Source: Sphaerochaeta halotolerans (lineage in GTDB: Bacteria > Spirochaetota > Spirochaetia > Sphaerochaetales > Sphaerochaetaceae). Taken from it: DNA of 64,000 bases. This document shows, in pieces, positions 35,492-44,410 of the stretch. The stretch's first letter is position 1; each line of letters opens with the position of its first letter. A model generated the notes under the pieces. It ran no database searches, was not told the origin of the DNA, and was given only the letters and a program-made list of their open reading frames with translations. The translations under genes were made by a program, and so were the position numbers. The stretch lies in NCBI RefSeq assembly GCF_003429665.1, contig NZ_QUWK01000001.1:62001-126000 (forward strand). Reading direction: 5' to 3'.

Positions 35492-36927
35492 GATCCATTC
35501 CTAATAAATTCAATGGCTCGTCTTAATTGCCTATCAAATATGGGGTCTGCAATAGGACGATCTTCATAGGGCATCTTGGAGAGATACTCGTTTCTGATCA
35601 GCAAAAGCAGAATTTCCTCATTGATTCCTCTTTCCTTGTACTGTTCGGCAAATGCCCTGATATGTTCATCTGTCGGCTCTGGGTACTTCTGGACATAGGA
35701 GGAGAGGACATTTTCTGTCATCAGCGCTTCAAAGAGTGGGATTTCTTCCTCACTGAGTTCTACATCCTCCACCAGTATATCGGGCTCGATACCCTTCTTG
35801 TGGATATTCTCCCCGTTGGGGGTGTAGTAGTGTGCAGTGGTTACCTGGGCAAATCCATCTCCGAATTGGAATACATCCTGTACGACACCCTTTCCAAAGG
35901 TTTTTGTACCGATCAAGGTTGCCCGATTGTTGTCCTTCATTGCCGCAGCAAAAATTTCTGCAGAGGATGCTGATCCTTTGTTTGTCAGGATGACGATAGG
36001 AAGATCCAAAGGAACCTCTGGGTCTCCACTGGAGATATACCGTTGATCCCTTTTTGTTCCCTTCTTTCCTTGGATGGTAACCAACGTCTTCCCTTCTTCC
36101 AGGAAAATATTTGCTGCTTGCATGGTTCCATCAACCGCTCCTCCTCCATTATTGCGCTCATCAATGATGAGTCCAACGATGTCCTCTTCCATGAGCTTCT
36201 TAACATGTTCGAGAAGTTGTTTCCCGGTTTGGGGAGTAAATTCATAGAGAATGATATACCCAATGTCACCTTCCAGTACACCGCTATCCACGGTCGGGGT
36301 AGTAATCATCTCCCGTACCAGGGTAATGTCGAAGGAAGTTCCATTCCTATAGACGGTAATGGTGACAGTGGTATTGGGTTCACCCCGAAGAAGCATACTT
36401 GCTTCATAACTGGTCAACTCATCTACCGCTTCCCCTTCAATATGACTGATCAAATCTCCAGCACGCAAACCAGCCCGTTGGGCAGGAGAACCTGGGAACG
36501 GAGAGACGATGGTGATCATATAGGTGGATGGATCACCAGGATCCTTGTTTTCAGGAACTGGTTTATTGAGATAGGTCCCGATTCCTCCATACACTCCTAC
36601 TGTCTCTTCCTGGTACTGTTTCGCCTCAGAAGGTGGTACGTAGAAAGAATAGGGGTCATCGAGACTGGCGACCAGCGCTGTAGCAAGGTCATTGAACATT
36701 TTCTCTTTGTCGACTTCATCGATATAAATGGAATCCACATAGCGGTATAACCGCTCCAAGGAGGCCATATCGATTGAGATTTGGTCTACCGTTGATCCCT
36801 GGGAGGTATAGCCACCCGACAGCGGAGAAGCAAGAACCTGTTCCACCGAGCCCCCTGCAAAGAGGGGAAGAATCATCAACAATACTATGAGACTTAGGCT
36901 GAGCCTACGGGTATTTTTGCTTTTCAT
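35488..36927 (-). CDS. ctpA: Carboxy-terminal processing protease (S41)
   Basis: 479 residues. A signal peptide (MKSKNTRRLSLSLIVLLM, ending near FAGGSVEQVLA) is followed by a helical domain, a PDZ domain (GSPAQRAGLRAGDLI) and the S41 catalytic domain with the Ser in GSASSAEI and the Lys in GTKTFGKG. It should act in the periplasm, trimming C-termini of envelope proteins. I chose the ATG at 36927, which puts the signal peptide at the N-terminus; the frame is open to 36984. TATATT lies 6 nt before this ATG, but the -35 is poor. Confidence 0.93.
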   Translation of the reverse strand: MKSKNTRRLSLSLIVLLMILPLFAGGSVEQVLASPLSGGYTSQGSTVDQISIDMASLERLYRYVDSIYIDEVDKEKMFNDLATALVASLDDPYSFYVPPSEAKQYQEETVGVYGGIGTYLNKPVPENKDPGDPSTYMITIVSPFPGSPAQRAGLRAGDLISHIEGEAVDELTSYEASMLLRGEPNTTVTITVYRNGTSFDITLVREMITTPTVDSGVLEGDIGYIILYEFTPQTGKQLLEHVKKLMEEDIVGLIIDERNNGGGAVDGTMQAANIFLEEGKTLVTIQGKKGTKRDQRYISSGDPEVPLDLPIVILTNKGSASSAEIFAAAMKDNNRATLIGTKTFGKGVVQDVFQFGDGFAQVTTAHYYTPNGENIHKKGIEPDILVEDVELSEEEIPLFEALMTENVLSSYVQKYPEPTDEHIRAFAEQYKERGINEEILLLLIRNEYLSKMPYEDRPIADPIFDRQLRRAIEFIRNGS

Positions 36928-36974
36928 ATACTGAATATACAGCATTGGAAGGAAATCGGCTAGGTTGTTGAGTA

Positions 36975-37003
36975 TTGACCACACTAGTATTGCACATTAC
37001 ACT
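36975..37003 (+). promoter_or_regulatory. Promoter of lgt, leaderless layout
   Basis: TTGACC (36975-36980), 17-nt spacer, TACACT (36998-37003), then 6 nt to the ATG at 37010. No Shine-Dalgarno sequence is present. Confidence 0.65.
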
Positions 37004-37009
37004 TGCCTC

Positions 37010-37969
37010 ATGACCTTATTCATCGAATTTCCCAGTTGGATTTCACCGGAAATCATACCCGGTCTGCCTCTCAGATGGTATGGTCTGATGTACGTGGTAG
37101 CCTTTAGTGTTGCTTATCTGATGATCCGTGTACAGGCAAGAAAGGGTGAAATAGCCATTGATGCTGACCAAACACTGAATCTTGTATTGTATTGTGTAGT
37201 TGGTTTGATCCTTGGAGCACGCTTATTCAGTGTTCTCTTCTATGATGGCTCCTTCTATTACTGGACCCACCCTTGGATGATATTCTGGCCTTTTAGGGGT
37301 GGAAGATTTATTGGTCTCCCTGGAATGAGTTACCATGGAGGCTTGGTAGGGGCTATCATCGGAGGATGGATTTACAGTAGGCGATACAAGCTATCCTTTT
37401 TTTCCATTGCCGATACGGTCGCCTATGCAGCTCCGCTCGGGTATACCTTTGGACGTTTGGGTAATTTTATCAATGGAGAACTCTTTGGCAGGGTTTCTAC
37501 CAAACCTTGGGCAATGATTTTTCCTGATGCACCATCCTTTTCCACCAACTATGCATGGGTGCGAACAATAGCCGACCAAGTAGGCATCAGGTATCAAAGT
37601 GGAGCTATGGTCAATCTTCCCAGGCATCCGAGTCAGCTTTATGAAGCTTTGTTTGAAGGGATATTGCTGTTCCTTTTCCTTTGGTTTGTAATCAGGCCGA
37701 GACGAAAGCAACATCCTTCAGGATTTGGCTTGGTCTGGTATACGGCAGGATATGGTTTTGTTCGATTCTTCATTGAATACTTTAGGGCTCCTGATGAGAA
37801 CCTTGGCTACATCATCGCCCTTGGCAGTAATTCGGACAATATTGCCTTGTTCCAATCCTTTTTCAATTTTTCCTTGGGTCAGCTCTTCTGTCTGGCCATG
37901 ATTGTTTCAGCAGGTATCTTCGCTGTTTTTCTGAAACGGCGTGAAGGAGTCAAGCATGTCAGTAATTGA
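37010..37969 (+). CDS. lgt: Prolipoprotein diacylglyceryl transferase
   Basis: 319 residues with about seven membrane segments. The Lgt signature GRLGNFINGELFGR is present, with the conserved YHGGLVGA before it and RHPSQLYEA after it. It attaches diacylglycerol to the lipobox Cys of prelipoproteins in the inner membrane. The ATG at 37010 follows directly after the promoter and begins the typical short N-terminal segment. It overlaps the next gene by 14 nt. Confidence 0.96.
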   Translation: MTLFIEFPSWISPEIIPGLPLRWYGLMYVVAFSVAYLMIRVQARKGEIAIDADQTLNLVLYCVVGLILGARLFSVLFYDGSFYYWTHPWMIFWPFRGGRFIGLPGMSYHGGLVGAIIGGWIYSRRYKLSFFSIADTVAYAAPLGYTFGRLGNFINGELFGRVSTKPWAMIFPDAPSFSTNYAWVRTIADQVGIRYQSGAMVNLPRHPSQLYEALFEGILLFLFLWFVIRPRRKQHPSGFGLVWYTAGYGFVRFFIEYFRAPDENLGYIIALGSNSDNIALFQSFFNFSLGQLFCLAMIVSAGIFAVFLKRREGVKHVSN

Positions 37970-39725
37970 TGAACGGGTTGGAAAACTCCGTTCCCTAATG
38001 TCTAACAATAACCTTGATGGGTGGATTATCAATGGAACCGATCCCCATCAAAGCGAATATGTCTGTGATAGATGGAAGAGCCGAGCTTGGATCAGTGGTT
38101 TCACTGGGAGTGCAGGAACAGTTCTCATCACTCAGGAAGATGCCTTGCTATGGGTCGATTCACGCTACTTCATCCAGGCAGGGCAGCAGATTGAGGGAAC
38201 CTGTTTCCAGATGATGAAGATTGACACCCCCTCCTATCCTGATCCCAGTGCTTATTTAAAGGAGCATCTGCAGAAAGGAAGTAGGATAGGAATCGACAAG
38301 GCGACGTTGACGGTAAAAGGAGAGCAGGACTTGCAGAAAGCCTTCAAGGAAGACTTGGATTTGGTTCCTTTTGATGACATGCTGGAACAGATTTGGCAGG
38401 ACAGGAGTGAAGTCCCTGCAAAGCCGGTGAGCTCGCTTCCTGATGATATTGCCGGATTCTCCCGCAGTCAAAAACTTGCCATGGTCCGCTATGCCATGGT
38501 GCAGCAAGGGGCCTCCTATACGGTAATTTCTTCCTTGGATGATATTGCGTGGATAACCAATCTTAGGGGTGATGATGTTCCTTACAATCCTGTGTTCCTT
38601 GCCTATCTTGTAATTGGCAAGACGGATGCATGGCTTTTTACCAATCCAGGAAGATTTACTGATGCCCTGAGTAACGATGTTTCCCAGGATTTCACCATTC
38701 TTCCCTACCAGGATGTGGTCTCAACACTCAAGCGTGTTTTGAAAGAGAGGGATGTTCTGTACTTCAATCCAGAAAAGACCAATCTTCTCATTGCAGAGAC
38801 CTTCGGGGGGATAAAAACAGTCACTGGCCTTGATTTCACCACTGAATTGAAGGCTTGCAAGAATGACACAGAAATGGAAGGGATGCGGAAAGCGCACCTG
38901 CTGGATGGAGTAGCCTTGGTCAATTTCCTCTCCCGTCTCGATACTAAGCAAGGAACCTATACTGAAATTGCTATCTCAAACCTACTCAAGGAACAGAGAA
39001 TGCGTAATCCTGATTGCATTGGAGAATCTTTCTCTCCTATCAGTGGCTGGGCAGAGCATGGTGCAATATGTCACTACAGTGCAACAGAGGAGAGTAATCT
39101 GACGGTTGAAGGAAATGGTTTGTTGGTTCTCGACACCGGAGGGATGTATACCTTTGGGATGACCGATGTAACCCGCACAATTCTCTTCGGGGAACCCACT
39201 GATGAGCAGATCAGGGACTATACGCTGGTATTGAAAGGAAATCTTGCCATCGCTTCTGCACGTTTTCCTGAGGGAACATGTGGATACCAATTGGATGCAT
39301 TGGCTCGGCAGTTCCTTTGGCAACAGGGGATGAGTTACTTCCATGGTACTGGTCATGGTATTGGGTTCCGTCTCAACGTTCACGAAGGCCCTCACTCCAT
39401 CAGCCCAAAGCCTCTTCCCGTTTCATTGAAGAAAGGTATGGTGGTCAGTGATGAACCAGGCCTGTACAAAGAAGGTCGGCATGGGATCCGGATTGAGAAC
39501 ATTGTTGCCGTTAGAGAGGATGTGAAAACGGAATTCGGGCAATTCTTGAGCTTTGAGGTCTTGACCATTTGTCCGTTTGAACGCAGATTGATAGACAAGA
39601 ACCTGCTTTCAGCCCAAGAGATAGCTATGGTGGATGCATATCATCACTGGGTCTATGAAGAACTGGAGCATCTGGTTGATGAGGAAGCGCTGGAGTATCT
39701 ACGGGGTGCAACAAAACCTCTTTAG
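37956..39725 (+). CDS. pepP: Xaa-Pro aminopeptidase (M24, three-domain form)
   Basis: 589 residues. Two creatinase-like N-terminal domains (about residues 1-155 and 165-310) precede the pita-bread catalytic domain. Metal ligands lie in LDTGGMYTFGMTDVTRT (two Asp), YFHGTGHGIGF (His), VSDEPGLYKEG (Glu) and HGIRIEN (Glu). It removes N-terminal residues before proline. The ATG at 37956 has GGAG 6 nt upstream and lies inside the end of lgt. The long form resembles eukaryotic cytosolic aminopeptidase P. Confidence 0.93.
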   Translation: MSVIDERVGKLRSLMSNNNLDGWIINGTDPHQSEYVCDRWKSRAWISGFTGSAGTVLITQEDALLWVDSRYFIQAGQQIEGTCFQMMKIDTPSYPDPSAYLKEHLQKGSRIGIDKATLTVKGEQDLQKAFKEDLDLVPFDDMLEQIWQDRSEVPAKPVSSLPDDIAGFSRSQKLAMVRYAMVQQGASYTVISSLDDIAWITNLRGDDVPYNPVFLAYLVIGKTDAWLFTNPGRFTDALSNDVSQDFTILPYQDVVSTLKRVLKERDVLYFNPEKTNLLIAETFGGIKTVTGLDFTTELKACKNDTEMEGMRKAHLLDGVALVNFLSRLDTKQGTYTEIAISNLLKEQRMRNPDCIGESFSPISGWAEHGAICHYSATEESNLTVEGNGLLVLDTGGMYTFGMTDVTRTILFGEPTDEQIRDYTLVLKGNLAIASARFPEGTCGYQLDALARQFLWQQGMSYFHGTGHGIGFRLNVHEGPHSISPKPLPVSLKKGMVVSDEPGLYKEGRHGIRIENIVAVREDVKTEFGQFLSFEVLTICPFERRLIDKNLLSAQEIAMVDAYHHWVYEELEHLVDEEALEYLRGATKPL

Positions 39726-39762
39726 CCAGCACACGAAATGGAATTACAAGGAGTTTTATATA

Positions 39763-41409
39763 ATGGTTGATGCATTGAAAAAAATGGGAAAAATTTCTCG
39801 GAAAGGTCCTGTTGTATTGGTCATCATGGATGGCGTAGGATTTGGAAAATACAAAGAAGGGGATGCAGTGGCATCCTCACGTACCGGAACCCTGAACAAG
39901 CTGTACAAGGCTTACCCCTGGACCAAACTCAAGGCTCACGGCACTGCAGTGGGGCTCCCCTCAGACGATGATATGGGTAATAGTGAGGTTGGTCACAATG
40001 CCATGGGTTGTGGAAGGGTTTTTGCCCAAGGGGCGAAGCTGGTCAATGCTTCCATCTCTACAGGTGCGATGTATGAAGGCACTACGTGGAAGAAGTTGAT
40101 CAATAATGCAAAAGAGAAGCAGTCAACTCTCCACTTTATTGGTTTGCTGAGCGATGGGAATGTACACTCCCATATCGACAACCTCAAGGCAATGATTGTC
40201 CAGGCAAAAAAGGAAGGGGTCTCCAAGGTTCGTGTACATGCACTACTTGATGGACGGGATGTTGGAGAGCTCAGTGCCCTTGAATACTTCGATCCATTTG
40301 AGGAGTTCCTCTCTGGCCTCAATGATGAAGGATTCGATGCAAAGATTGCCAGTGGTGGTGGTAGAATGGTCATTACTATGGACCGGTATAACGCAAACTG
40401 GAATATGGTCAAGAAGGGCTGGGAAACCCATGTATTGGGTGAAGGAAGAATGTTTGACAGCGCTCATGAGGCTATTGTAACACTTCGTGAAGAGTCAAAG
40501 GCAATTGACCAGGACCTGCCTCCTTTCGTAATTGCAAAGGACGGAAAACCGGTAGGTACCATTGAAGATGGGGACAGTGTCATTCTCTTCAACTTCCGAG
40601 GTGACCGTGCTCTTGAGATTACCAAGGCTTTTGAGGCCGAAGAGCTCACCGAATTTGATCGCAAGCGTCGTCCCGATATCGAGTATGCCGGTATGATGGA
40701 GTATGATGGTGACTTGCATGTACCCGCACAGTTCTTGGTAACACCCCCGGCAATTGATAAAACACTTGCTGAGTATCTCTGTGCCTCAAAGGTGAAACAG
40801 TTCTCCATCAGTGAGACCCAGAAGTTCGGGCATATAACCTACTTCTTCAATGGAAACAGGAGTGGGAAATTTGACGCATCCCTTGAAGAGTATGTAGAGA
40901 TTCTTAGTGACATCGTCCCCTTTGAGGAACGTCCCTGGATGAAGTGTGCAGAAATTGCTGACCGTGTCATCAAAGAGGTTGAAAACGGTGATTGGGATTT
41001 CATCAAGCTGAATTTCCCCAATGGAGATATGGTGGGTCATACCGGTAACTACCAAGCTGTTGTTTGCTCGATGGAAGGGCTTGATCTGCAGATTGGTAGA
41101 ATATACAAGGCGGTCATGGAAGCAGGTGGCGTGATGGTAATCACCGCAGACCATGGGAATGCTGATGATATGTTTGAGCATGCCAAGGATGGTAGTGTGA
41201 AGTACAAGGAGAATGGTGACCCTCAGGCAAAGACCAGTCACTCGCTCAACCCTGTACCATGCATCATCTGTGACAGCAACTATCAGGGAGAGTATGAGAC
41301 TGAGCTCAAGAGTGGACTCGGAATAAGCAGTATTGCAGCAACCTGCATGAATCTGCTCGACTTTGAGTCTCCAAGCGAATACGATCCAAGTATTATAACG
41401 GTAAAATGA
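39763..41409 (+). CDS. gpmI: 2,3-bisphosphoglycerate-independent phosphoglycerate mutase
   Basis: 548 residues, alkaline-phosphatase fold. The catalytic Ser is in DMGNSEVGHNAMG, metal ligands in VIMDGVG at the start and in ITADHGNADDM near the C-terminus. It interconverts 3- and 2-phosphoglycerate in glycolysis. AGGAG lies about 10 nt before the ATG at 39763. It follows pepP by 37 bp and ends at a strong terminator. Confidence 0.96.
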   Translation: MVDALKKMGKISRKGPVVLVIMDGVGFGKYKEGDAVASSRTGTLNKLYKAYPWTKLKAHGTAVGLPSDDDMGNSEVGHNAMGCGRVFAQGAKLVNASISTGAMYEGTTWKKLINNAKEKQSTLHFIGLLSDGNVHSHIDNLKAMIVQAKKEGVSKVRVHALLDGRDVGELSALEYFDPFEEFLSGLNDEGFDAKIASGGGRMVITMDRYNANWNMVKKGWETHVLGEGRMFDSAHEAIVTLREESKAIDQDLPPFVIAKDGKPVGTIEDGDSVILFNFRGDRALEITKAFEAEELTEFDRKRRPDIEYAGMMEYDGDLHVPAQFLVTPPAIDKTLAEYLCASKVKQFSISETQKFGHITYFFNGNRSGKFDASLEEYVEILSDIVPFEERPWMKCAEIADRVIKEVENGDWDFIKLNFPNGDMVGHTGNYQAVVCSMEGLDLQIGRIYKAVMEAGGVMVITADHGNADDMFEHAKDGSVKYKENGDPQAKTSHSLNPVPCIICDSNYQGEYETELKSGLGISSIAATCMNLLDFESPSEYDPSIITVK

Positions 41410-41430
41410 TGAGTTCTACGCTCTGATGAA

Positions 41431-41460
41431 ACAGGGGCTTCATGCCCCTGTTGTGTTTTT
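41431..41460 (+). terminator. Intrinsic terminator after gpmI
   Basis: ACAGGGGC (41431-41438) pairs perfectly with GCCCCTGT (41444-41451) around a TTCAT loop, followed by TGTGTTTTT. Confidence 0.9.
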
Positions 41461-41474
41461 AGAAGGAGGAAACG

Positions 41475-42329
41475 ATGGAATACAAAGCATTCGGGAAAAC
41501 CGGCCATACCTCTAGTAGGGTGCTTTTTGGGGCTGCTGCTTTTGGGGAAGTGAGCCAAAAGGAAGCTGATGAGACGTTGGCTCTCCTGCTCGATAATGGG
41601 ATCAACCATATCGATACCGCAAGGAGTTATGGTGAGGCTGAGCTACGAATAGGCCCTTGGATGAAAAAACATCGATCCTCGTTCTTCCTCGCTTCAAAAA
41701 CAAACAAGCGTACCAAGGAAGAGGCACTGGAGGAGTTGAAACAGACCCTTAAGCGCCTCCAGACCGATCACCTTGATCTATGGCAACTTCACTACCTTGT
41801 AGAACCGGATGAGTGGGAAACCGCGATGGGTGAGGGAGGAGCTTTGGAAGCTGCCATCGAAGCAAAGGAACAGGGATTGGTTCGTTTCATTGGAGTAACC
41901 GGACACGGTGTTGGGGCTCCTTCAGCACACCTGAAGAGTCTGGAAGTCTATGATTTTGATTCAGTTCTTCTGCCCTACAACTACTCCATGATGCAGAATT
42001 CGTTGTATCGGGAGCAAGCTGAAAAGCTCTTCCATGTATGCAAGGAGAGGAGTATTGCTGTGCAGACCATCAAGAGCCTTGCGAGGGGAGAACTTGGAGA
42101 CAAGGAGAAGCTCTATGCTACTTGGTATGATCCTCTTACCGATGAGGCTTCCATCCGAAAGGCTGTACACTGGGTTCTTTCCAATGAGCAGGTCTTCCTG
42201 AACAGTACCGGTGATATCCATATACTGCCCCATATTCTCAAGGCTGCGCAGGAGCCGATCAGGAAGCCAAGCGATAAGGAGATGGAAGTTTTGGTTAAGC
42301 AAGAGGGAATAACACCGTTGTTTAGCTAA
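41475..42329 (+). CDS. Aldo/keto reductase
   Basis: 284 residues. The N-terminal strand GKTGHTSSRVLFGAAAFG and the catalytic set are clear: Asp and Tyr in IDTARSYGEAE, Lys in ASKTNKR, His in WQLH. It should reduce an aldehyde or ketone with NADPH; the substrate is unknown. AGAAGGAGG precedes the ATG. Shorter than typical 320-residue family members, it lacks part of the C-terminal region. It directly follows the gpmI terminator, and no promoter was recognised. Confidence 0.9.
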   Translation: MEYKAFGKTGHTSSRVLFGAAAFGEVSQKEADETLALLLDNGINHIDTARSYGEAELRIGPWMKKHRSSFFLASKTNKRTKEEALEELKQTLKRLQTDHLDLWQLHYLVEPDEWETAMGEGGALEAAIEAKEQGLVRFIGVTGHGVGAPSAHLKSLEVYDFDSVLLPYNYSMMQNSLYREQAEKLFHVCKERSIAVQTIKSLARGELGDKEKLYATWYDPLTDEASIRKAVHWVLSNEQVFLNSTGDIHILPHILKAAQEPIRKPSDKEMEVLVKQEGITPLFS

Positions 42330-42331
42330 AT

Positions 42332-43105
42332 CTACGTCCAGATGTGGTACGTTCTGGTAACCAGGATCAGGGTACTTGTCCCAGCAACATAGAGCAAGAG
42401 ACCGAGGAAGTTATACAAGGTGTTCTGGCTTATGGTTACCATGGCGTTTCCTATGATCATCAAGATAAAAGCCAGACAGCGTGAAAAATTCTGTCTGCTG
42501 AAATGTTCCTCGAACATGGCAATCAGAAATGTGGCCACTGCCAGTACATTGATCAGCACGCAGATTCCCAAAAATAGGCTGTTCGTTACCTTTGCCTCCC
42601 AAAGATAAGAGGGACTGTTGACTGATACCGGTACAAGGATGGAGAGCATCAAGGCACTGGCGGCACCAAAAAAGGAGTACTGCCAAAGCTTGGTTGGATT
42701 GATGGTCTGCTGGAAAATCCCAGAGGCAAGAAATAAGAATGAAGAAAACAGCAGTGAAAAGTGGTAGATAACAGAAATAGTCCTCGCTCTGATGATGAAA
42801 ATCTGCGTGAGAGTCTGATACGCTGGTAGGATTTTTACATTGCCCAGGCTGATCGTTAGAAGCAATAAAGGAAGAACCAGTGCCTCAGCCCCAATGTTTG
42901 CCCTATAGAAAAAACAGAGCAACAGTGCGGCAATTACGGTAACCCAGAGATGGATCAAGGATGGCAGTAGATGTGATTGAGCTGTGGACCAGATGCCCTG
43001 TTGCAGTTGTAATGAGCTCACCATCGCATGGATAATTGCAATTGAGAGCAACAGGGTAATTACTGTTTGAATTCCCAGAAATATGAAGCGTAGATTCTTT
43101 CCCAT
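42332..43105 (-). CDS. Integral membrane protein of unknown function
   Basis: 257 residues, not recognised. About seven to eight hydrophobic segments cover nearly the whole chain, starting FIFLGIQTVITLLLSIAI, with short loops and few charged residues. It is encoded 6 bp after the symporter gene on the same strand, so the two are probably co-transcribed and may work together, although the sequence gives no direct sign of an interaction. Confidence 0.7.
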   Translation of the reverse strand: MGKNLRFIFLGIQTVITLLLSIAIIHAMVSSLQLQQGIWSTAQSHLLPSLIHLWVTVIAALLLCFFYRANIGAEALVLPLLLLTISLGNVKILPAYQTLTQIFIIRARTISVIYHFSLLFSSFLFLASGIFQQTINPTKLWQYSFFGAASALMLSILVPVSVNSPSYLWEAKVTNSLFLGICVLINVLAVATFLIAMFEEHFSRQNFSRCLAFILMIIGNAMVTISQNTLYNFLGLLLYVAGTSTLILVTRTYHIWT

Positions 43106-43111
43106 GGTGTC

Positions 43112-44368
43112 TTACTGGATATCCCGGTAGGCACTCTCAAGCAGTACCCCCATCCTGTGACAGGTATATGTTGCCCCAAAGGCAGCAATGTAGGAGTCAA
43201 TGAGTATCCCCAGCCCGTTGAGTATCGGCATGAGGGCAATCAAGGTCATCTCCGCACCATAGAGGTCAATTTTCAGGAATTGCAAGGCTATGATGGAAAT
43301 GAAAAAAACTTCATAACCGAGATATAAGGGGCTGGCAAAGGAGAACATGGCACTTGAAAGTGCAACTATGAGAATGACCTTGTCTGATGGCATCGCTGCT
43401 GTTGCAGCATACAACAAGCTGAGGATGCTCAAGGTTGCAATCATAGCTGACCCCCCCCTGCCAATTAAGGTATAAAGGGGGAAGGCTGTTGCACTAACTC
43501 GTTTCTGGCATCCGAGGTTATGTCTGGAAAGTGGAATGCTGATGGGACTGGAAAAGAAGATGCTTCCGGTAAACAACGCCGCTAACGCTGGAGCAAGCAT
43601 CCGGTAGAGCACTTGGTAGGGGTTCACCTTAAAACGAGTGGCTATGGCAAAAAGCAACGGAAGTACCAACAAAAGCACTGCAAACGTGGAACCGAGAAGC
43701 ATCAAAAGGAACCTTCCTGCAACAAAGATGGTTCCCTCTTGTTGTAGGTGGCTGAACCAGTAGGATGCGCTGAAGAATACAAAAATATGGCCCAAGATTG
43801 CAAAGGTACGAGAAAGACGGAACATTGTCTCACTCAAGGAGTTCATTGTCACATAGGCGGGACGAATCACCTCAACGTTAGGTTTTAAGAAGTATCCGAA
43901 GACCAACGCAATGATGATTACTGGAAGCAGGAAACTTTCAGCACTTGCCAATGTATAGAACGGATTGATGGGAAGCAAGGATTCAAAAAGCGTAGACAAT
44001 GACTGGGGGGCAATGGCTGTAAGTGAGGTTGCATCAGTGCCCGCACTGCTACTTGCAGGGAAGTAGGTGGGGAATACCCTGAACACAAGTGCCCCAGAGA
44101 GGGCGAGCAACAGTGTGGAGAATAGACTCCAGAGGATGGTTGTCCGACTGAAGACAAATCCTTTGCTATCCTTTCTCAAGGAAGCTATTCCCGAAGAAAA
44201 TCCAAAAAATACCAAGGGAATCAAGACAAAACCACCCAGCTGTACCAATAGGGCAGTAATGGTGTACATCAGCTGCTGAAAAACAGTCGAATCCCCGAAT
44301 AAAAGGGTTGCAGCCAGCGCCAAGGCTGTTGCAGCTAAATAACTAATCCACGTCTTCATAGTTTCCAA
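43112..44368 (-). CDS. Dicarboxylate/amino acid:cation symporter (DAACS)
   Basis: 418 residues with eight or more hydrophobic segments, in the arrangement of GltP-like symporters. The first re-entrant loop region is around SSSAGTDATSLTAIAPQS, and the second contains GRGGSAMIATLS. The usual NMDGT motif is not obvious, so substrate preference is uncertain. It should import an acidic or neutral amino acid, or a dicarboxylate, with Na+ or H+. It is followed by the unknown membrane protein. Confidence 0.75.
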   Translation of the reverse strand: METMKTWISYLAATALALAATLLFGDSTVFQQLMYTITALLVQLGGFVLIPLVFFGFSSGIASLRKDSKGFVFSRTTILWSLFSTLLLALSGALVFRVFPTYFPASSSAGTDATSLTAIAPQSLSTLFESLLPINPFYTLASAESFLLPVIIIALVFGYFLKPNVEVIRPAYVTMNSLSETMFRLSRTFAILGHIFVFFSASYWFSHLQQEGTIFVAGRFLLMLLGSTFAVLLLVLPLLFAIATRFKVNPYQVLYRMLAPALAALFTGSIFFSSPISIPLSRHNLGCQKRVSATAFPLYTLIGRGGSAMIATLSILSLLYAATAAMPSDKVILIVALSSAMFSFASPLYLGYEVFFISIIALQFLKIDLYGAEMTLIALMPILNGLGILIDSYIAAFGATYTCHRMGVLLESAYRDIQ

Positions 44369-44410
44369 GAGTATCTTAACAACTCTGGCAAGTCAATCAA
44401 ACTATAAGGA

